This document shows, piece after piece, positions 33,482 through 41,601 of a stretch of DNA of 64,000 nucleotides (position 1 is its first letter; every line of letters starts with the position of its first letter). The notes below the pieces were generated by a model. That model made no database searches and was not told where the DNA came from. It saw only the letters and a program-made list of their open reading frames with translations. The stretch is from assembly GCA_023391815.1 (NCBI GenBank), contig JAEWAF010000070.1, forward strand, positions 52,359 to 116,358, written 5' to 3'. Origin of the DNA: Pseudomonadota bacterium (GTDB taxonomy: Bacteria; Pseudomonadota; Gammaproteobacteria; Steroidobacterales; Steroidobacteraceae). The position numbers and the translations under genes were made by a program.

Positions 33482-33558
33482 TGGCGCGCCCGACTGGATT
33501 CGAACCAGTGACCCTCGGCTTCGGAAACCGATACTCTATCCAACTGAGCTACGGGCGC
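33482..33558 (-). tRNA. tRNA-Arg (CCG)
   Basis: On the minus strand the 77 bases fold as a complete tRNA with an encoded CCA end. The acceptor GCGCCCG pairs with CGGGCGC; the D arm contains AGCTCAGTTGGATAGAGT; the anticodon loop is TTCCGAA, giving anticodon CCG (arginine, codon CGG); the T arm contains GGTTCGAATCC. A TACAAT -10 element lies 12 bases upstream (33571-33576). It is oriented so that its 3' end faces the degraded genes at 33118-33471. Confidence 0.95.
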
Positions 33559-33792
33559 GTGCGGAGACGAATTGTAGCAGCCCATCCGGACGGAGGGGCC
33601 CCGGCCGGAGGCCCCCGGTGGGCGGGGCGCGAATCATAGCCGGCCTCGGGCCAACCCCCAAGCCCGGGCCGGGAATTCGCGCCGGCTCAGAGAGTTAGCC
33701 TGCTGAGTTTATCGGGAACGACGACGCCGTTATACTGCGCGCCGTTTTGCCATGTGGCTTTCCCGCCCCTGTAGCCTGTTGTTGGAGCCGAA

Positions 33793-34302
33793 GTGAGCGC
33801 CGAGCACGATAGAAAGTTCTTTGACACCTTCATGCTGGTACTCGGCATTTTGATCGGCATTGCCATCCTTCTATATGTGTTGGCGCGCATCGTCGCCTCC
33901 GGCACCCAGGAACAGCATGTGATCACCGACCCGCGGAACCAGGCTGTCGTGGCCGAGCGCATCGCGCCCGTGGCCAAAGTGGCTATCGCGGGTCAGGACA
34001 ACTCGGCGCTGGCGCCGGTTCAGGCCGCGTCCGCGGAGCCGGCCAAGGAATTGGGTGGCGAGGAAGTGTTCAACATGGCCTGCATGGCCTGCCACGGCGC
34101 CGGTGTCGCCGGTGCGCCGAAGTACGGCGACAAGGGCGCCTGGGCGCCGCGTATCGCTAAGGGCGTGGACACGCTCCACAAGCACGCGCTCGAGGGTTTC
34201 CAGGGCAACTCGGGCTTCATGCCGCCGAAGGGTGGCCGCGCGGATCTGGCCGACAAGTCGATCCTCAACGCGGTCGACTACATGGTCGCCGGCTCGAAGT
34301 AA
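33793..34302 (+). CDS. Membrane-anchored cytochrome c5 family protein
   Basis: A 169-residue monoheme cytochrome. An uncleaved N-terminal membrane anchor ('TFMLVLGILIGIAILLYVLA') is followed by a flexible Ala-rich linker, then the heme motif CMACH and the c5-type tail 'GAPKYGDKGAWAPRIAKG', with methionine ligand in 'GNSGFMPPKGGRADL'. It would carry electrons on the periplasmic face of the inner membrane. The start is a GTG at 33793, seven bases after a GGAG. A TATACT -10-like element lies at 33731-33736. Confidence 0.9.
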   Translation: MSAEHDRKFFDTFMLVLGILIGIAILLYVLARIVASGTQEQHVITDPRNQAVVAERIAPVAKVAIAGQDNSALAPVQAASAEPAKELGGEEVFNMACMACHGAGVAGAPKYGDKGAWAPRIAKGVDTLHKHALEGFQGNSGFMPPKGGRADLADKSILNAVDYMVAGSK

Positions 34303-34327
34303 TCCCGCCTTTCAAGGTCGCCGCGAT

Positions 34328-35884
34328 TCAGCGCGGCGACCTCTCGCCGCCTCTCCCATCGCCCGCGGGCGACAAGCGATCCAACTTCCTCAGCATCATC
34401 GCCTCGCTGACATGCGGCGTATCGATCGCGGCCGCGCCGGCGAGATCGGCGATGGTCCGCGCGACTTTCAGCACGCGATGATAGGCCCGGGCCGAGAAGG
34501 CCAATTTGTTGGCCGCGCGGTCCAGTAACTGGCGCGCGCGAGCGGTCGGATGACAAACGCGTTCGATATCCCGCCCTTTCAAACGCGCGTTGGTACAGCC
34601 CTGCCGACTGAGCTGGAGCTCGCGAACATGCGCGACGCGTGCGGCGACGACGGCGCTCGACTCGGCCCTCGACTCGGCGCTCACAGTGTCCGCACGAAGA
34701 ATCTCATGCGGCACGCGAAGCACTTCGACATGCAGGTCGAGCCGATCGATCAGCGGACCTGACAACCGGCTTCGGTACTTGCGGACTTGCTCCGACGTGC
34801 AGTGACAGATGCCCCGCTCGTCGCCCAGATAGCCGCAGGGACAAGGATTCATGGCGGCGACGAACTGAAACGACGCGGGGAATTCGGCTTGGTGAGCCGC
34901 GCGAGAGATCGTGATGGATCCCGTCTCCAACGGCTCGCGCAAGACTTCGAGTGCCGCGCGCTCGTACTCGGGCAACTCATCGAGAAACAGCACGCCGTGA
35001 TGAGCGAGGGAAATCTCGCCAGGCCGCGGGCGTGAACCGCCACCGACCAGCGCGACGGGCGACGCGGAATGATGTGGAGTTCGGAACGGACGCGTTCGCC
35101 ACCGCGCGGTATCGATCGGCAATCGCGCGACGCTACGCACGGCCGCCACTTCGAGCGCTTCGTCCTCGCTCATCGGCGGCAGCAAGCCTGGCAACCGTTG
35201 CGCAAGCATGCTTTTGCCAGTGCCCGGCGGCCCGATGAAAAGTAACGAATGCGCGCCGGCGGCGGCGATTTCCAGCGCGCGTTTGGCCGTTTCCTGCCCG
35301 CGGACTTCGCACAGATCAGCTTCGATGCCACTCGCACTCTCAGGCGCGGCGCCAGTGATGAAATACAGCGGCGCGCTGCCAGCGGCATGAGCAACGACAT
35401 CGGGCAGACTTGAAGCGATCGCAATCCGACATCCCGTAACCAACGCCGCCTCGGCGACGTTTGCCCGCGGAACGAAGATGGAATGTCTGGCGCGAGTAGC
35501 CGCGACCGCGGCGAGCAGCATGCCCTGCATCGATTGCACTTCCCCGCCGAGCGAAAGCTCGCCGTAGAACTCACATTCGCTGAGGGAATTGGCCGGGAGC
35601 TGACCGGACGCGAGCAGGATGCCGAGCGCGATGGGTAAATCGTAGCGACCACCGTCTTTCGGCAGATCCGCCGGCGACAGGTTCACGGTCACGCGCCCTT
35701 CCGGCATCAGGAAGCCGCAATTCGTGATCGCCGCGCGCACCCGGTCGCGACTTTCTTTCACCACCGCTTCGGCGAGCCCGACGATAGTGAATCGTGGCAG
35801 ACCCCCGACGAGATCGATTTCGACGCGCACCAGCGGCGCGTCCATGCCGTGCTGTGCGCGACTCAAGACAGTCGCCATTGCCAT
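34328..35884 (-). CDS. YifB-family Mg chelatase-like AAA ATPase
   Basis: A 518-residue ComM/YifB-type ATPase. The N-terminal Lon-like fold domain begins 'MAMATVLSRAQHGMDAPLVRVE'-style (canonical family start). The ATPase core has Walker A in 'LLFIGPPGTGKSMLAQRLP', Walker B in 'GVLFLDELPEY' and the arginine-rich 'SGPLIDRLDLHVEV'. The C-terminal Mg-chelatase domain ends near 'VSEAMMLRKLD'. ComM acts as a branch-migration helicase during DNA integration in competent bacteria. AGGAGG lies at proper distance before ATG 35884, so the longer start is rejected. Confidence 0.92.
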   Translation of the reverse strand: MAMATVLSRAQHGMDAPLVRVEIDLVGGLPRFTIVGLAEAVVKESRDRVRAAITNCGFLMPEGRVTVNLSPADLPKDGGRYDLPIALGILLASGQLPANSLSECEFYGELSLGGEVQSMQGMLLAAVAATRARHSIFVPRANVAEAALVTGCRIAIASSLPDVVAHAAGSAPLYFITGAAPESASGIEADLCEVRGQETAKRALEIAAAGAHSLLFIGPPGTGKSMLAQRLPGLLPPMSEDEALEVAAVRSVARLPIDTARWRTRPFRTPHHSASPVALVGGGSRPRPGEISLAHHGVLFLDELPEYERAALEVLREPLETGSITISRAAHQAEFPASFQFVAAMNPCPCGYLGDERGICHCTSEQVRKYRSRLSGPLIDRLDLHVEVLRVPHEILRADTVSAESRAESSAVVAARVAHVRELQLSRQGCTNARLKGRDIERVCHPTARARQLLDRAANKLAFSARAYHRVLKVARTIADLAGAAAIDTPHVSEAMMLRKLDRLSPAGDGRGGERSPR

Positions 35885-36045
35885 CCATGGCCTCCTGAAA
35901 TATTCCATGCCGCTGCGATAAGGAACAAACAGGCCACGCAGCGCCGCGGCCATCGGCGCTATTCGATCACGACCGCAGGAGTGTCAGCTTGCAAATAAGC
36001 GAGCGAATCGCCGCGAAGTCGAGCAGCGGCGAGCCAACAAATCGG

Positions 36046-36288
36046 CTAGGGATTTTTCTTTTCCAATTCGGCGAGTCGCGCCTCCAGCGCTTCGAGCTTC
36101 TCGCGCGTCCGGCGCAGCACGCCGGCTTGCACATCGAACTCCTGGCGCGACACCAGATCGAGCTTGCTCAGGCCGGCTTGCAACACCGCCTTGAAGTTTT
36201 CTTCCAGATCGCGACGCAGCGCCTGCACGCCGGGCGGAACGGCGGAGGCGAGGCGACGGGCGAGGTCATCGAGCGAGCGGGGGTCCAC
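36046..36288 (-). CDS. ubiK: Ubiquinone biosynthesis accessory factor UbiK
   Basis: An 80-residue BMFP-domain protein: 'DPRSLDDLARRLASAVPPGV' at the start, a trimeric coiled-coil region with 'VSRQEFDVQAGVLRRTREKLEALEARL' in two halves, and a short lysine tail. UbiK, with UbiJ, helps the aerobic ubiquinone-hydroxylase complex. The start is GTG at 36288, seven bases after AGGAG. The ubiEJB operon is at 57071-60077. Confidence 0.85.
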   Translation of the reverse strand: MDPRSLDDLARRLASAVPPGVQALRRDLEENFKAVLQAGLSKLDLVSRQEFDVQAGVLRRTREKLEALEARLAELEKKNP

Positions 36289-36420
36289 GGACAGACTCCT
36301 AACAAAAAACCAGGGCGGCATTAAGCCTCAAAATCGCCCGTTCGTGGAGGTTCACTCCACGCTTACAGGGCAACCACTGGCGCATTTTGCGCCGAGTTGA
36401 AGCAAACCGGCGGAATTTTC

Positions 36421-36435
36421 GCACCAGCGCAGTGC
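36421..36435 (+). promoter_or_regulatory. NtrC-type binding site
   Basis: GCACCAGCGCAGTGC matches the NtrC pattern GCACY-N5-RGTGC and lies about 80 bases upstream of the sigma-54 promoter of glnK, a suitable enhancer distance. Confidence 0.6.
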
Positions 36436-36487
36436 GCTCGTGCCCTGTTCTCAGCCACCGGCACGTAGGTTTGCTGGCACAAATTCG

Positions 36488-36504
36488 TGGCACAGATGAT
36501 GCAT
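36488..36504 (+). promoter_or_regulatory. Sigma-54 promoter of glnK-amtB
   Basis: TGGCACAGATGATGCAT has the -24 element TGGCAC intact, exactly ten bases between GG and GC, and a -12 ATGCA (one mismatch to TTGCA). It lies about 90 bases before the glnK ATG and fits nitrogen-regulated expression. The rest of the 307-base gap 36289-36595 contains a GGCGCA-TTT-TGCGCC dyad (36379-36393) and no gene. Confidence 0.75.
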
Positions 36505-36595
36505 TTCCGATGCGGCGCGCTTGGGAAGCGGGGAATTACTACGAGCAGTCGTGACTGGCCCGAGCACGCGCCCATGAACCCGGAGCCGGAATGCA

Positions 36596-36934
36596 ATGAA
36601 GTTGATAACCGCGATCATCAAGCCCTTCAAGCTGGATGACGTCCGACAGGCCGTCGCGGATATCGGAGTTCAAGGCATCACCGTCACGGAGGTGCAGGGC
36701 TTCGGGCGCCAGCGCGGTCACACCGAGCTGTACCGCGGAGCCGAGTACCGCGTGGATTTCCTGCCCAAGACCAAGATCGAGCTGGCGGTGGACGATTCGA
36801 TCGCGGAGCAAGTGGTCGAAGCCATCACCAATGTCGCGCGCACGGGAAAAATCGGCGACGGCAAGATTTTCGTCATCGATCTCGCTCAAGCCGTGCGCAT
36901 CCGCACCGGCGAGACCGGCGTCGAGGCAGTGTGA
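36596..36934 (+). CDS. glnK: PII nitrogen regulatory protein (GlnK)
   Basis: A 112-residue PII protein with 'MKLITAIIKPFKLDDVRQAV' and the PII signature 'TEVQGFGRQRGHTELYRGAEY'. Tyr51, the site modified by GlnD, is present at the tip of the T-loop. C-terminal signature 'GKIGDGKIFVIDLAQAVRIRTGE'. It lies 65 bases before amtB behind a sigma-54 promoter, the usual glnK-amtB arrangement. The trimer would block AmtB when nitrogen is plentiful. Confidence 0.95.
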   Translation: MKLITAIIKPFKLDDVRQAVADIGVQGITVTEVQGFGRQRGHTELYRGAEYRVDFLPKTKIELAVDDSIAEQVVEAITNVARTGKIGDGKIFVIDLAQAVRIRTGETGVEAV

Positions 36935-36999
36935 GTTTGTAACTTTCCAACAGCAGCACCTGGCAAACAAACGATCTATCTCTTCGTAGGAGAACGACA

Positions 37000-38526
37000 G
37001 TGAAAAAACCCTTGGCAACGAGCCGCGTGCTCACTTACCTATGGAGCCTCGCGCTGATCGCGTTCGCGATCGTCGCAGCGCCCGACATGGCGTTGGCGCA
37101 AGACGCTCCAGCCGCGGAATCTGCAGCTGCAACGGCTGTTGCCGCCGAGGCCGCGCCGGCTGAAGCCGCTGCTCCTGCTGAAGCAGCTGCTGCTCCGGCC
37201 GCGCCGTCGTTCGACAAAGGTGACATTGCCTGGGTGATGACCAGCACGCTGTTAGTCATCCTGATGACCATTCCAGGTCTTGCGTTGTTCTACGGCGGCA
37301 TGGTCCGCGCGAAGAACGTGCTGTCGATCTCGATGCAAGTGTTCGTCGTCTTCAGCCTGCTGTCGGTGCTGTGGGCGGTGTACGGCTACAGCGTCGCGTT
37401 CACCGGCGGCAATGCATTCTTCGGCGGCCTCGATCGCATGTTCCTCGCGGGCATGCTCGATGCGGCAGGCAACCTGACGCCGGCGGCCACCTTCAGCAAA
37501 GGTATTTACATTCCCGAATATCTCTACGCGTCGTTCCAGATGACCTTCGCGGGCATCACCTCGTGTCTCATCGTCGGCGCGTTCGCCGAGCGTATGAAGT
37601 TCGCCGCGGTGCTGGCGTTCGTGGTGCTGTGGTTCACGTTCTCCTATCTGCCGATCGCGCACATGGTGTGGTTCTGGGCGGGCCCGGATGCGTATACCGA
37701 CTCTGCTGCTGCTGAAGCCGCGACTGCAACCGCGGGCTTCCTCTTCCAGAAAGGCGCGCTCGATTTCGCGGGCGGCACGGTCGTGCACATCAACGCGGGT
37801 ATCGCCGGCCTCGTCGGCTGCCTCTTGGTCGGCAAGCGCAAGGGCTACGGCACGACCGCGATGACGCCTCACAACGTGCCGCTGATCATGATCGGCGCTT
37901 CGTTGCTGTGGGTCGGTTGGTTCGGCTTCAACGTCGGCTCGAACCTCGAAGCGAACGCGTTCGCCGCGCAGGTGTTCATCAACACCTTCGTTGCCACGGC
38001 CGCCGCGGTCATTGCGTGGACCTTCGCTGAGTGGATCTTCCGCGGCACGCCGACGATGCTCGGCGCGGCTTCGGGCGCGGTGGCCGGTCTGGTCGCCATC
38101 ACGCCGGCCTGCGGCTGGGTCGGTCCGATGGGCGCGATCGTGATCGGCCTGCTGGCCGGCGTGATCTGCCTGTTCGCGGTCACCAAGTTGAAAGCGGCCC
38201 TGGGCTACGACGACTCGCTGGACGTGTTCGGTGTCCACTGCGTCGGCGGCATCCTCGGCGCCATCCTCACCGGCGTGTTCAACAGCCCCGCCCTGGGCGG
38301 CACCGGCATCTACGACTACGTCGCGGGCACCTGGGGGTTCGCGGGCATCGGTCCGCAGGTCATCGCCCAGCTGTGGGGCGTGGGTACCACCATCGTCTGG
38401 TCGGGCATCGTGTCCTTCATCGCCTTCAAGCTGGTCGATGTGGTCATCGGGCTGCGGGTCAGCGACGAAGTCGAGACCGAGGGTCTGGACACGACCGAGC
38501 ACGGCGAGCGGGCCTACACCCTCTGA
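37000..38526 (+). CDS. amtB: Ammonium transporter AmtB
   Basis: A 508-residue ammonium channel. A signal peptide ends near MALAQ, then an Ala/Pro/Glu-rich periplasmic stretch of about 35 residues precedes the eleven-helix body. Conserved features include 'GLALFYGGMVRAKN', 'HMVWFWAGP', the first twin histidine in 'FAGGTVVHINAG', the second in 'DVFGVHCVGGILG' and 'WVGWFGFNVGS'. The start is GTG 37000 after TAGGAG. The first PII gene is upstream and the second PII gene lies 184 bases downstream, beyond a strong terminator. Confidence 0.95.
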   Translation: MKKPLATSRVLTYLWSLALIAFAIVAAPDMALAQDAPAAESAAATAVAAEAAPAEAAAPAEAAAAPAAPSFDKGDIAWVMTSTLLVILMTIPGLALFYGGMVRAKNVLSISMQVFVVFSLLSVLWAVYGYSVAFTGGNAFFGGLDRMFLAGMLDAAGNLTPAATFSKGIYIPEYLYASFQMTFAGITSCLIVGAFAERMKFAAVLAFVVLWFTFSYLPIAHMVWFWAGPDAYTDSAAAEAATATAGFLFQKGALDFAGGTVVHINAGIAGLVGCLLVGKRKGYGTTAMTPHNVPLIMIGASLLWVGWFGFNVGSNLEANAFAAQVFINTFVATAAAVIAWTFAEWIFRGTPTMLGAASGAVAGLVAITPACGWVGPMGAIVIGLLAGVICLFAVTKLKAALGYDDSLDVFGVHCVGGILGAILTGVFNSPALGGTGIYDYVAGTWGFAGIGPQVIAQLWGVGTTIVWSGIVSFIAFKLVDVVIGLRVSDEVETEGLDTTEHGERAYTL

Positions 38527-38545
38527 CGCCAGCCAGGCTTGGGCT

Positions 38546-38577
38546 GAAAACGGGCGCTGCGGCGCCCGTTTTCTTTG
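38546..38577 (+). terminator. Rho-independent terminator after amtB
   Basis: A twelve-base perfect stem GAAAACGGGCGC / GCGCCCGTTTTC with a four-base loop ends in a T-rich tract. It separates glnK-amtB from the second PII gene. Confidence 0.92.
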
Positions 38578-38710
38578 GTGCCGGCCGTTGCCCGACGACG
38601 GCTCGCAACGTGACCCACTGCTCAATCCTGCCGCATGACGGGGACTGTCTTAATCCCTCCTTCGGAGCCATCCTGTTAAACTGCCGACGTTTTTTACATA
38701 GGACCGCGGC

Positions 38711-39049
38711 GTGAAACTGGTAGTCGCCATCATCAAGCCCTTCAAAGTGGACGAGGTGCGGGAGGCGCTGTCGGAGCTCGGCGTGGCCGGTGTAACGGTG
38801 ACGGAGGTCAAAGGCTTCGGGCGCCAGCGCGGGCACACTGAGCTGTATCGCGGTGCCGAGTACGTCGTCGACTTCCTGCCCAAGTGCAAGATCGAAGTGG
38901 CCATCGACGACGACCGGGTCGACCAGGTGCTGGAGACCATCGTGCAGGTCGCCAACACCGGGCGCATCGGCGACGGCAAGATCTTCGTGATCCCGCTGGG
39001 TCACGCGATCCGCATCCGCACTGGCGAAACGGACGCCCGGGCTATTTAG
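38711..39049 (+). CDS. Second PII protein (GlnB/GlnK paralogue)
   Basis: A 112-residue PII protein, clearly paralogous to the one at 36596. It has the same T-loop with Tyr51 ('GHTELYRGAEYVVDFLPK') and the C-terminal signature 'GRIGDGKIFVIPLGHAIRIRTGE'. Differences cluster in helix 1 and in 'DDDRVDQVLETIVQVANTG'. The start is GTG 38711 after AGGACC. Being beyond the amtB terminator, it probably has its own promoter and may serve as the GlnB-type sensor while the other serves AmtB. Confidence 0.92.
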   Translation: MKLVVAIIKPFKVDEVREALSELGVAGVTVTEVKGFGRQRGHTELYRGAEYVVDFLPKCKIEVAIDDDRVDQVLETIVQVANTGRIGDGKIFVIPLGHAIRIRTGETDARAI

Positions 39050-39094
39050 CCGCCGGGGACCGGTGCCCGGTGAGTTGAACATATGGAGACAGCC

Positions 39095-39547
39095 ATGCTC
39101 AGACCTGTTTTGTTGCTGACCCTGGCCGCGGCGACGCTTGCAGCCGGCGGCGCCATTGCCGACGTCTACAAGTACAAAGACGAGAAGGGCAACATCCAGT
39201 ACACCGACAAGCCGCCATCTTTGCCGGCCGAACGGCTGAACGTGCAGTCCCAGCGCACCGACGTGGTCGCCGCTCAGGCGCGCTCGCAGGCCGCGGTTCA
39301 AGCCGCTAAACCCACCACTGCTCCGGCGCCGGGCAACTCGCCGGCCGAAAAGCGAGCCGCCGCCGAAGACACCGCCAAGGACAAGGCGGATCGTTGCATG
39401 AAAGCGCGCGAGCGTTACGATCGCTACATGAATTCGCGCAGGCTGTACGAAGAAGGCAAGGACGGCGAGCGCCGTTATCTGACCGACGTGGAGCTCGACG
39501 CCGCGCGCGCCTCCGCCAAATCTTCCATGGATGTGCTGTGTCAGTGA
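39095..39547 (+). CDS. DUF4124-domain exported protein
   Basis: A 150-residue protein with a signal peptide ending near GGAIA-D and the DUF4124 domain immediately after: 'DVYKYKDEKGNIQYTDKPPS'. The remainder is Ala/Gln/Lys-rich and likely helical, with a C-terminal 'YLTDVELDAARASAKSSMD' segment. Function unknown; the domain is common in gammaproteobacterial envelope proteins. GGAG precedes ATG 39095. Its stop overlaps the next gene's GTG start (GTGA). Confidence 0.82.
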   Translation: MLRPVLLLTLAAATLAAGGAIADVYKYKDEKGNIQYTDKPPSLPAERLNVQSQRTDVVAAQARSQAAVQAAKPTTAPAPGNSPAEKRAAAEDTAKDKADRCMKARERYDRYMNSRRLYEEGKDGERRYLTDVELDAARASAKSSMDVLCQ

Positions 39548-40449
39548 CCCTTCGAGCTGGATTTGTGGGCCTGGGCGCGATGGGCCTGGGCATGGCGCGC
39601 AACCTTCACAAGCAAGGACTGCTGAGCGCCGTATGGAATCGCACGGCTGAAAAGGCCACCGCGCTGGCGCAAGAAACCGGCTGCAAGGCCGTCAGTAAAC
39701 TCGCCGATCTCGCCTCCCTGTGCGACGTCATCGTGACCTGCGTGTCCGCGGATGCGGACGTGCTCGCAGTGATCGATGAGTTGTTGCCGGTCATCAAGCG
39801 CGACACCATCGTCATTGACTGTTCCACCATCAGCGCCGACACGGCGCGGACCGCAGCTCATCGGCTGCATGAAGCCGGCGCGCAGTTTCTCGATGCGCCT
39901 GTCAGCGGCGGCACCGAAGGCGCGCGCGACGGCACGCTCGCCGTCATGGTCGGCGGCGACGAGCAAGCATTCGAACGTGCTCAGCCCGTGCTGAAAGCGA
40001 TGGGCAAGGCAGTTACGCACTTCGGCGCCAGCGGCTCCGGCCAGGCGGCGAAGGCAACCAATCAGATCATGTGCGCCGGCGTGATCCAGGCCGTCGCCGA
40101 AGCGATGGCGTTCGCCAAGTCCGAGGACCTGCCGCTCGATCGGCTCATCGACACGCTCGGCAAGGGCGCGGGCTCCAGCTGGTATTTCGTGAATCGCGCG
40201 CCGAACATCCTGCGCGACAGCTATCCCGCCGGCTTCCGCGTGAAGCTGCACGAGAAAGACCTGAAGATCTGTCGCGCGATGGCGGCCCGTCACGGCGTGC
40301 AGTTGCCGTTGATCGAGATGACGCTGGTCCACTATCGGCGCCTGATCGAGCAAGGGCATGGCGATGAGGACATCTCCACGTTGTTCCGCCTCAAGGACGC
40401 GATGTTCGCCGCGGCCCGGGACAGCGACACGCCGAGACACAAACCCTAA
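39544..40449 (+). CDS. 3-hydroxyisobutyrate dehydrogenase-family NAD(P)-dependent oxidoreductase
   Basis: A 301-residue beta-hydroxyacid dehydrogenase. The Rossmann motif 'GFVGLGAMGLGMARNL' is at the N-terminus, the substrate motif 'FLDAPVSGGTEGARDGTLAVMVGG' in the middle, and the catalytic lysine in 'GSGQAAKATNQIM'. C-terminal helical domain present ('LHEKDLKICRAMAARHGVQLPL'). It could act on 3-hydroxyisobutyrate, tartronate semialdehyde or a succinic-semialdehyde-like substrate. The start is GTG 39544, overlapping the DUF4124 stop by four bases; GTG 39538 is an alternative. Confidence 0.9.
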   Translation: MTLRAGFVGLGAMGLGMARNLHKQGLLSAVWNRTAEKATALAQETGCKAVSKLADLASLCDVIVTCVSADADVLAVIDELLPVIKRDTIVIDCSTISADTARTAAHRLHEAGAQFLDAPVSGGTEGARDGTLAVMVGGDEQAFERAQPVLKAMGKAVTHFGASGSGQAAKATNQIMCAGVIQAVAEAMAFAKSEDLPLDRLIDTLGKGAGSSWYFVNRAPNILRDSYPAGFRVKLHEKDLKICRAMAARHGVQLPLIEMTLVHYRRLIEQGHGDEDISTLFRLKDAMFAAARDSDTPRHKP

Positions 40450-40461
40450 ACGTCCGTAGCC

Positions 40462-41574
40462 ATGGTGGCGTCCGCCTCCGAACCTCGCGCCACATCCTCG
40501 CCCGCTTCCAAGGCGCCCGCGTTCTTTCTGCCGGATTTCTGCGCCTCGCCGGCGATCTTCGTCGTGGTGCTGATCGCCGAACTGGTGGCGCTGGTGATCG
40601 CGCTGGCCCGCCAGGCCCTGCACGACAATTTCTGGACCGATCTGGCCGGCGGCTCGATGTTTCTTTTATGGATCGGGCTCACCTGCTCCGCGGTGCTGTG
40701 CCGCTCGCGACCGTGGTTGCAAACCATGCAGCCCGGGCGCGCGTCGATGATGGCCATCGGCATGCTGGTCGTCACCATCGGCCTGGTTTCCGAAGCGGTG
40801 TTTCAAGTGGGCCGCGTCTGGGGCGGCGCCGCCACCGCCGGCGAGCCCGGCTTCTTTCCGCACGATCACGCCGGCTTCGTGTTGAGAAACATTGTCGTCG
40901 GCTTCATCGTGAGCTCGCTGGCGCTGCGTTATTTCTATGTCAGCGCCGAATGGAAACGCAGCATCGAGCAGGAAGCACTCGCTCGCATCCGCGCTCTGCA
41001 GGCGCGCATTCGCCCGCACTTCCTCTTCAACAGCATGAACACGATCGCCGCGTTGACACGTTCCAGCCCGGAGCGCGCCGAGCAGGCGGTCGAAGATCTG
41101 GCCGATTTGTTTCGCGCCAGCCTGAGCGATGCCAGCGCACGCATTCCTCTGAAGGACGAGTTGGAAATCGCGCGGACTCATCAACGCATCGAACAGCTGC
41201 GGCTCGGCGATCGACTCACCGTCCACTGGGATGTCGATGAGTTGCCGATGCGCGCGCTGGTACCGAGCCTGATCGTGCAACCGCTGCTCGAGAACGCCGT
41301 CTATCACGGCATCGAAACGTTGCCGCGCGGAGGCGAGGTTTTCATCGTCGGCAGGCGGCAGGACGAGCAGGTGCACATCGAAGTGCGCAATCCCATTCTG
41401 ACCCAGAGCGGCTACGCCAACCGCGAGGGCAATCGCATGGCGCTGGAGAACATCCGTCAACGCCTGGAACTGGCCTGGCCCGGTCGCGCGCGGGTCGAGA
41501 CCGAGCAGCGGGAGGGAGAATTTTGCGCCCGGCTGATCTTTCCGTATGCTGGCGACGATATGGTAAACGGCTAG
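40462..41574 (+). CDS. algZ: AlgZ/LytS-type sensor histidine kinase
   Basis: A 370-residue kinase of the His_kinase (LytS/FimS) family. About four membrane helices in residues 30-160 are followed by the kinase motif 'RIRPHFLFNSMNTIAALTR' with the candidate phospho-histidine H186. The ATP-binding part has 'VPSLIVQPLLENAVYHGIE' and 'GNRMALENIRQRLEL', the short-lid form typical of LytS proteins. It lies 27 bases before the LytTR regulator gene. In related genomes this pair sits next to hemC, as here. Confidence 0.88.
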   Translation: MVASASEPRATSSPASKAPAFFLPDFCASPAIFVVVLIAELVALVIALARQALHDNFWTDLAGGSMFLLWIGLTCSAVLCRSRPWLQTMQPGRASMMAIGMLVVTIGLVSEAVFQVGRVWGGAATAGEPGFFPHDHAGFVLRNIVVGFIVSSLALRYFYVSAEWKRSIEQEALARIRALQARIRPHFLFNSMNTIAALTRSSPERAEQAVEDLADLFRASLSDASARIPLKDELEIARTHQRIEQLRLGDRLTVHWDVDELPMRALVPSLIVQPLLENAVYHGIETLPRGGEVFIVGRRQDEQVHIEVRNPILTQSGYANREGNRMALENIRQRLELAWPGRARVETEQREGEFCARLIFPYAGDDMVNG

Positions 41575-41601
41575 CCGGGGTCGGGACGGTAACCAAAACA
41601 G

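Noticed and set aside
36378..36393. TGGCGCATTTTGC as a sigma-54 promoter
   Set aside because: The GG-to-GC spacing is only eight bases; it is better read as part of the GGCGCA-TTT-TGCGCC dyad.
36455..36471. CGGCACGTAGGTTTGC as a second sigma-54 promoter
   Set aside because: The GG-to-GC spacing is eleven bases, one too many; the site at 36488-36504 has the exact spacing of ten.
37252..38625. Minus-strand open frame of 457 codons opposite amtB
   Set aside because: Antisense of a conserved channel; charged repetitive composition, no start signal.
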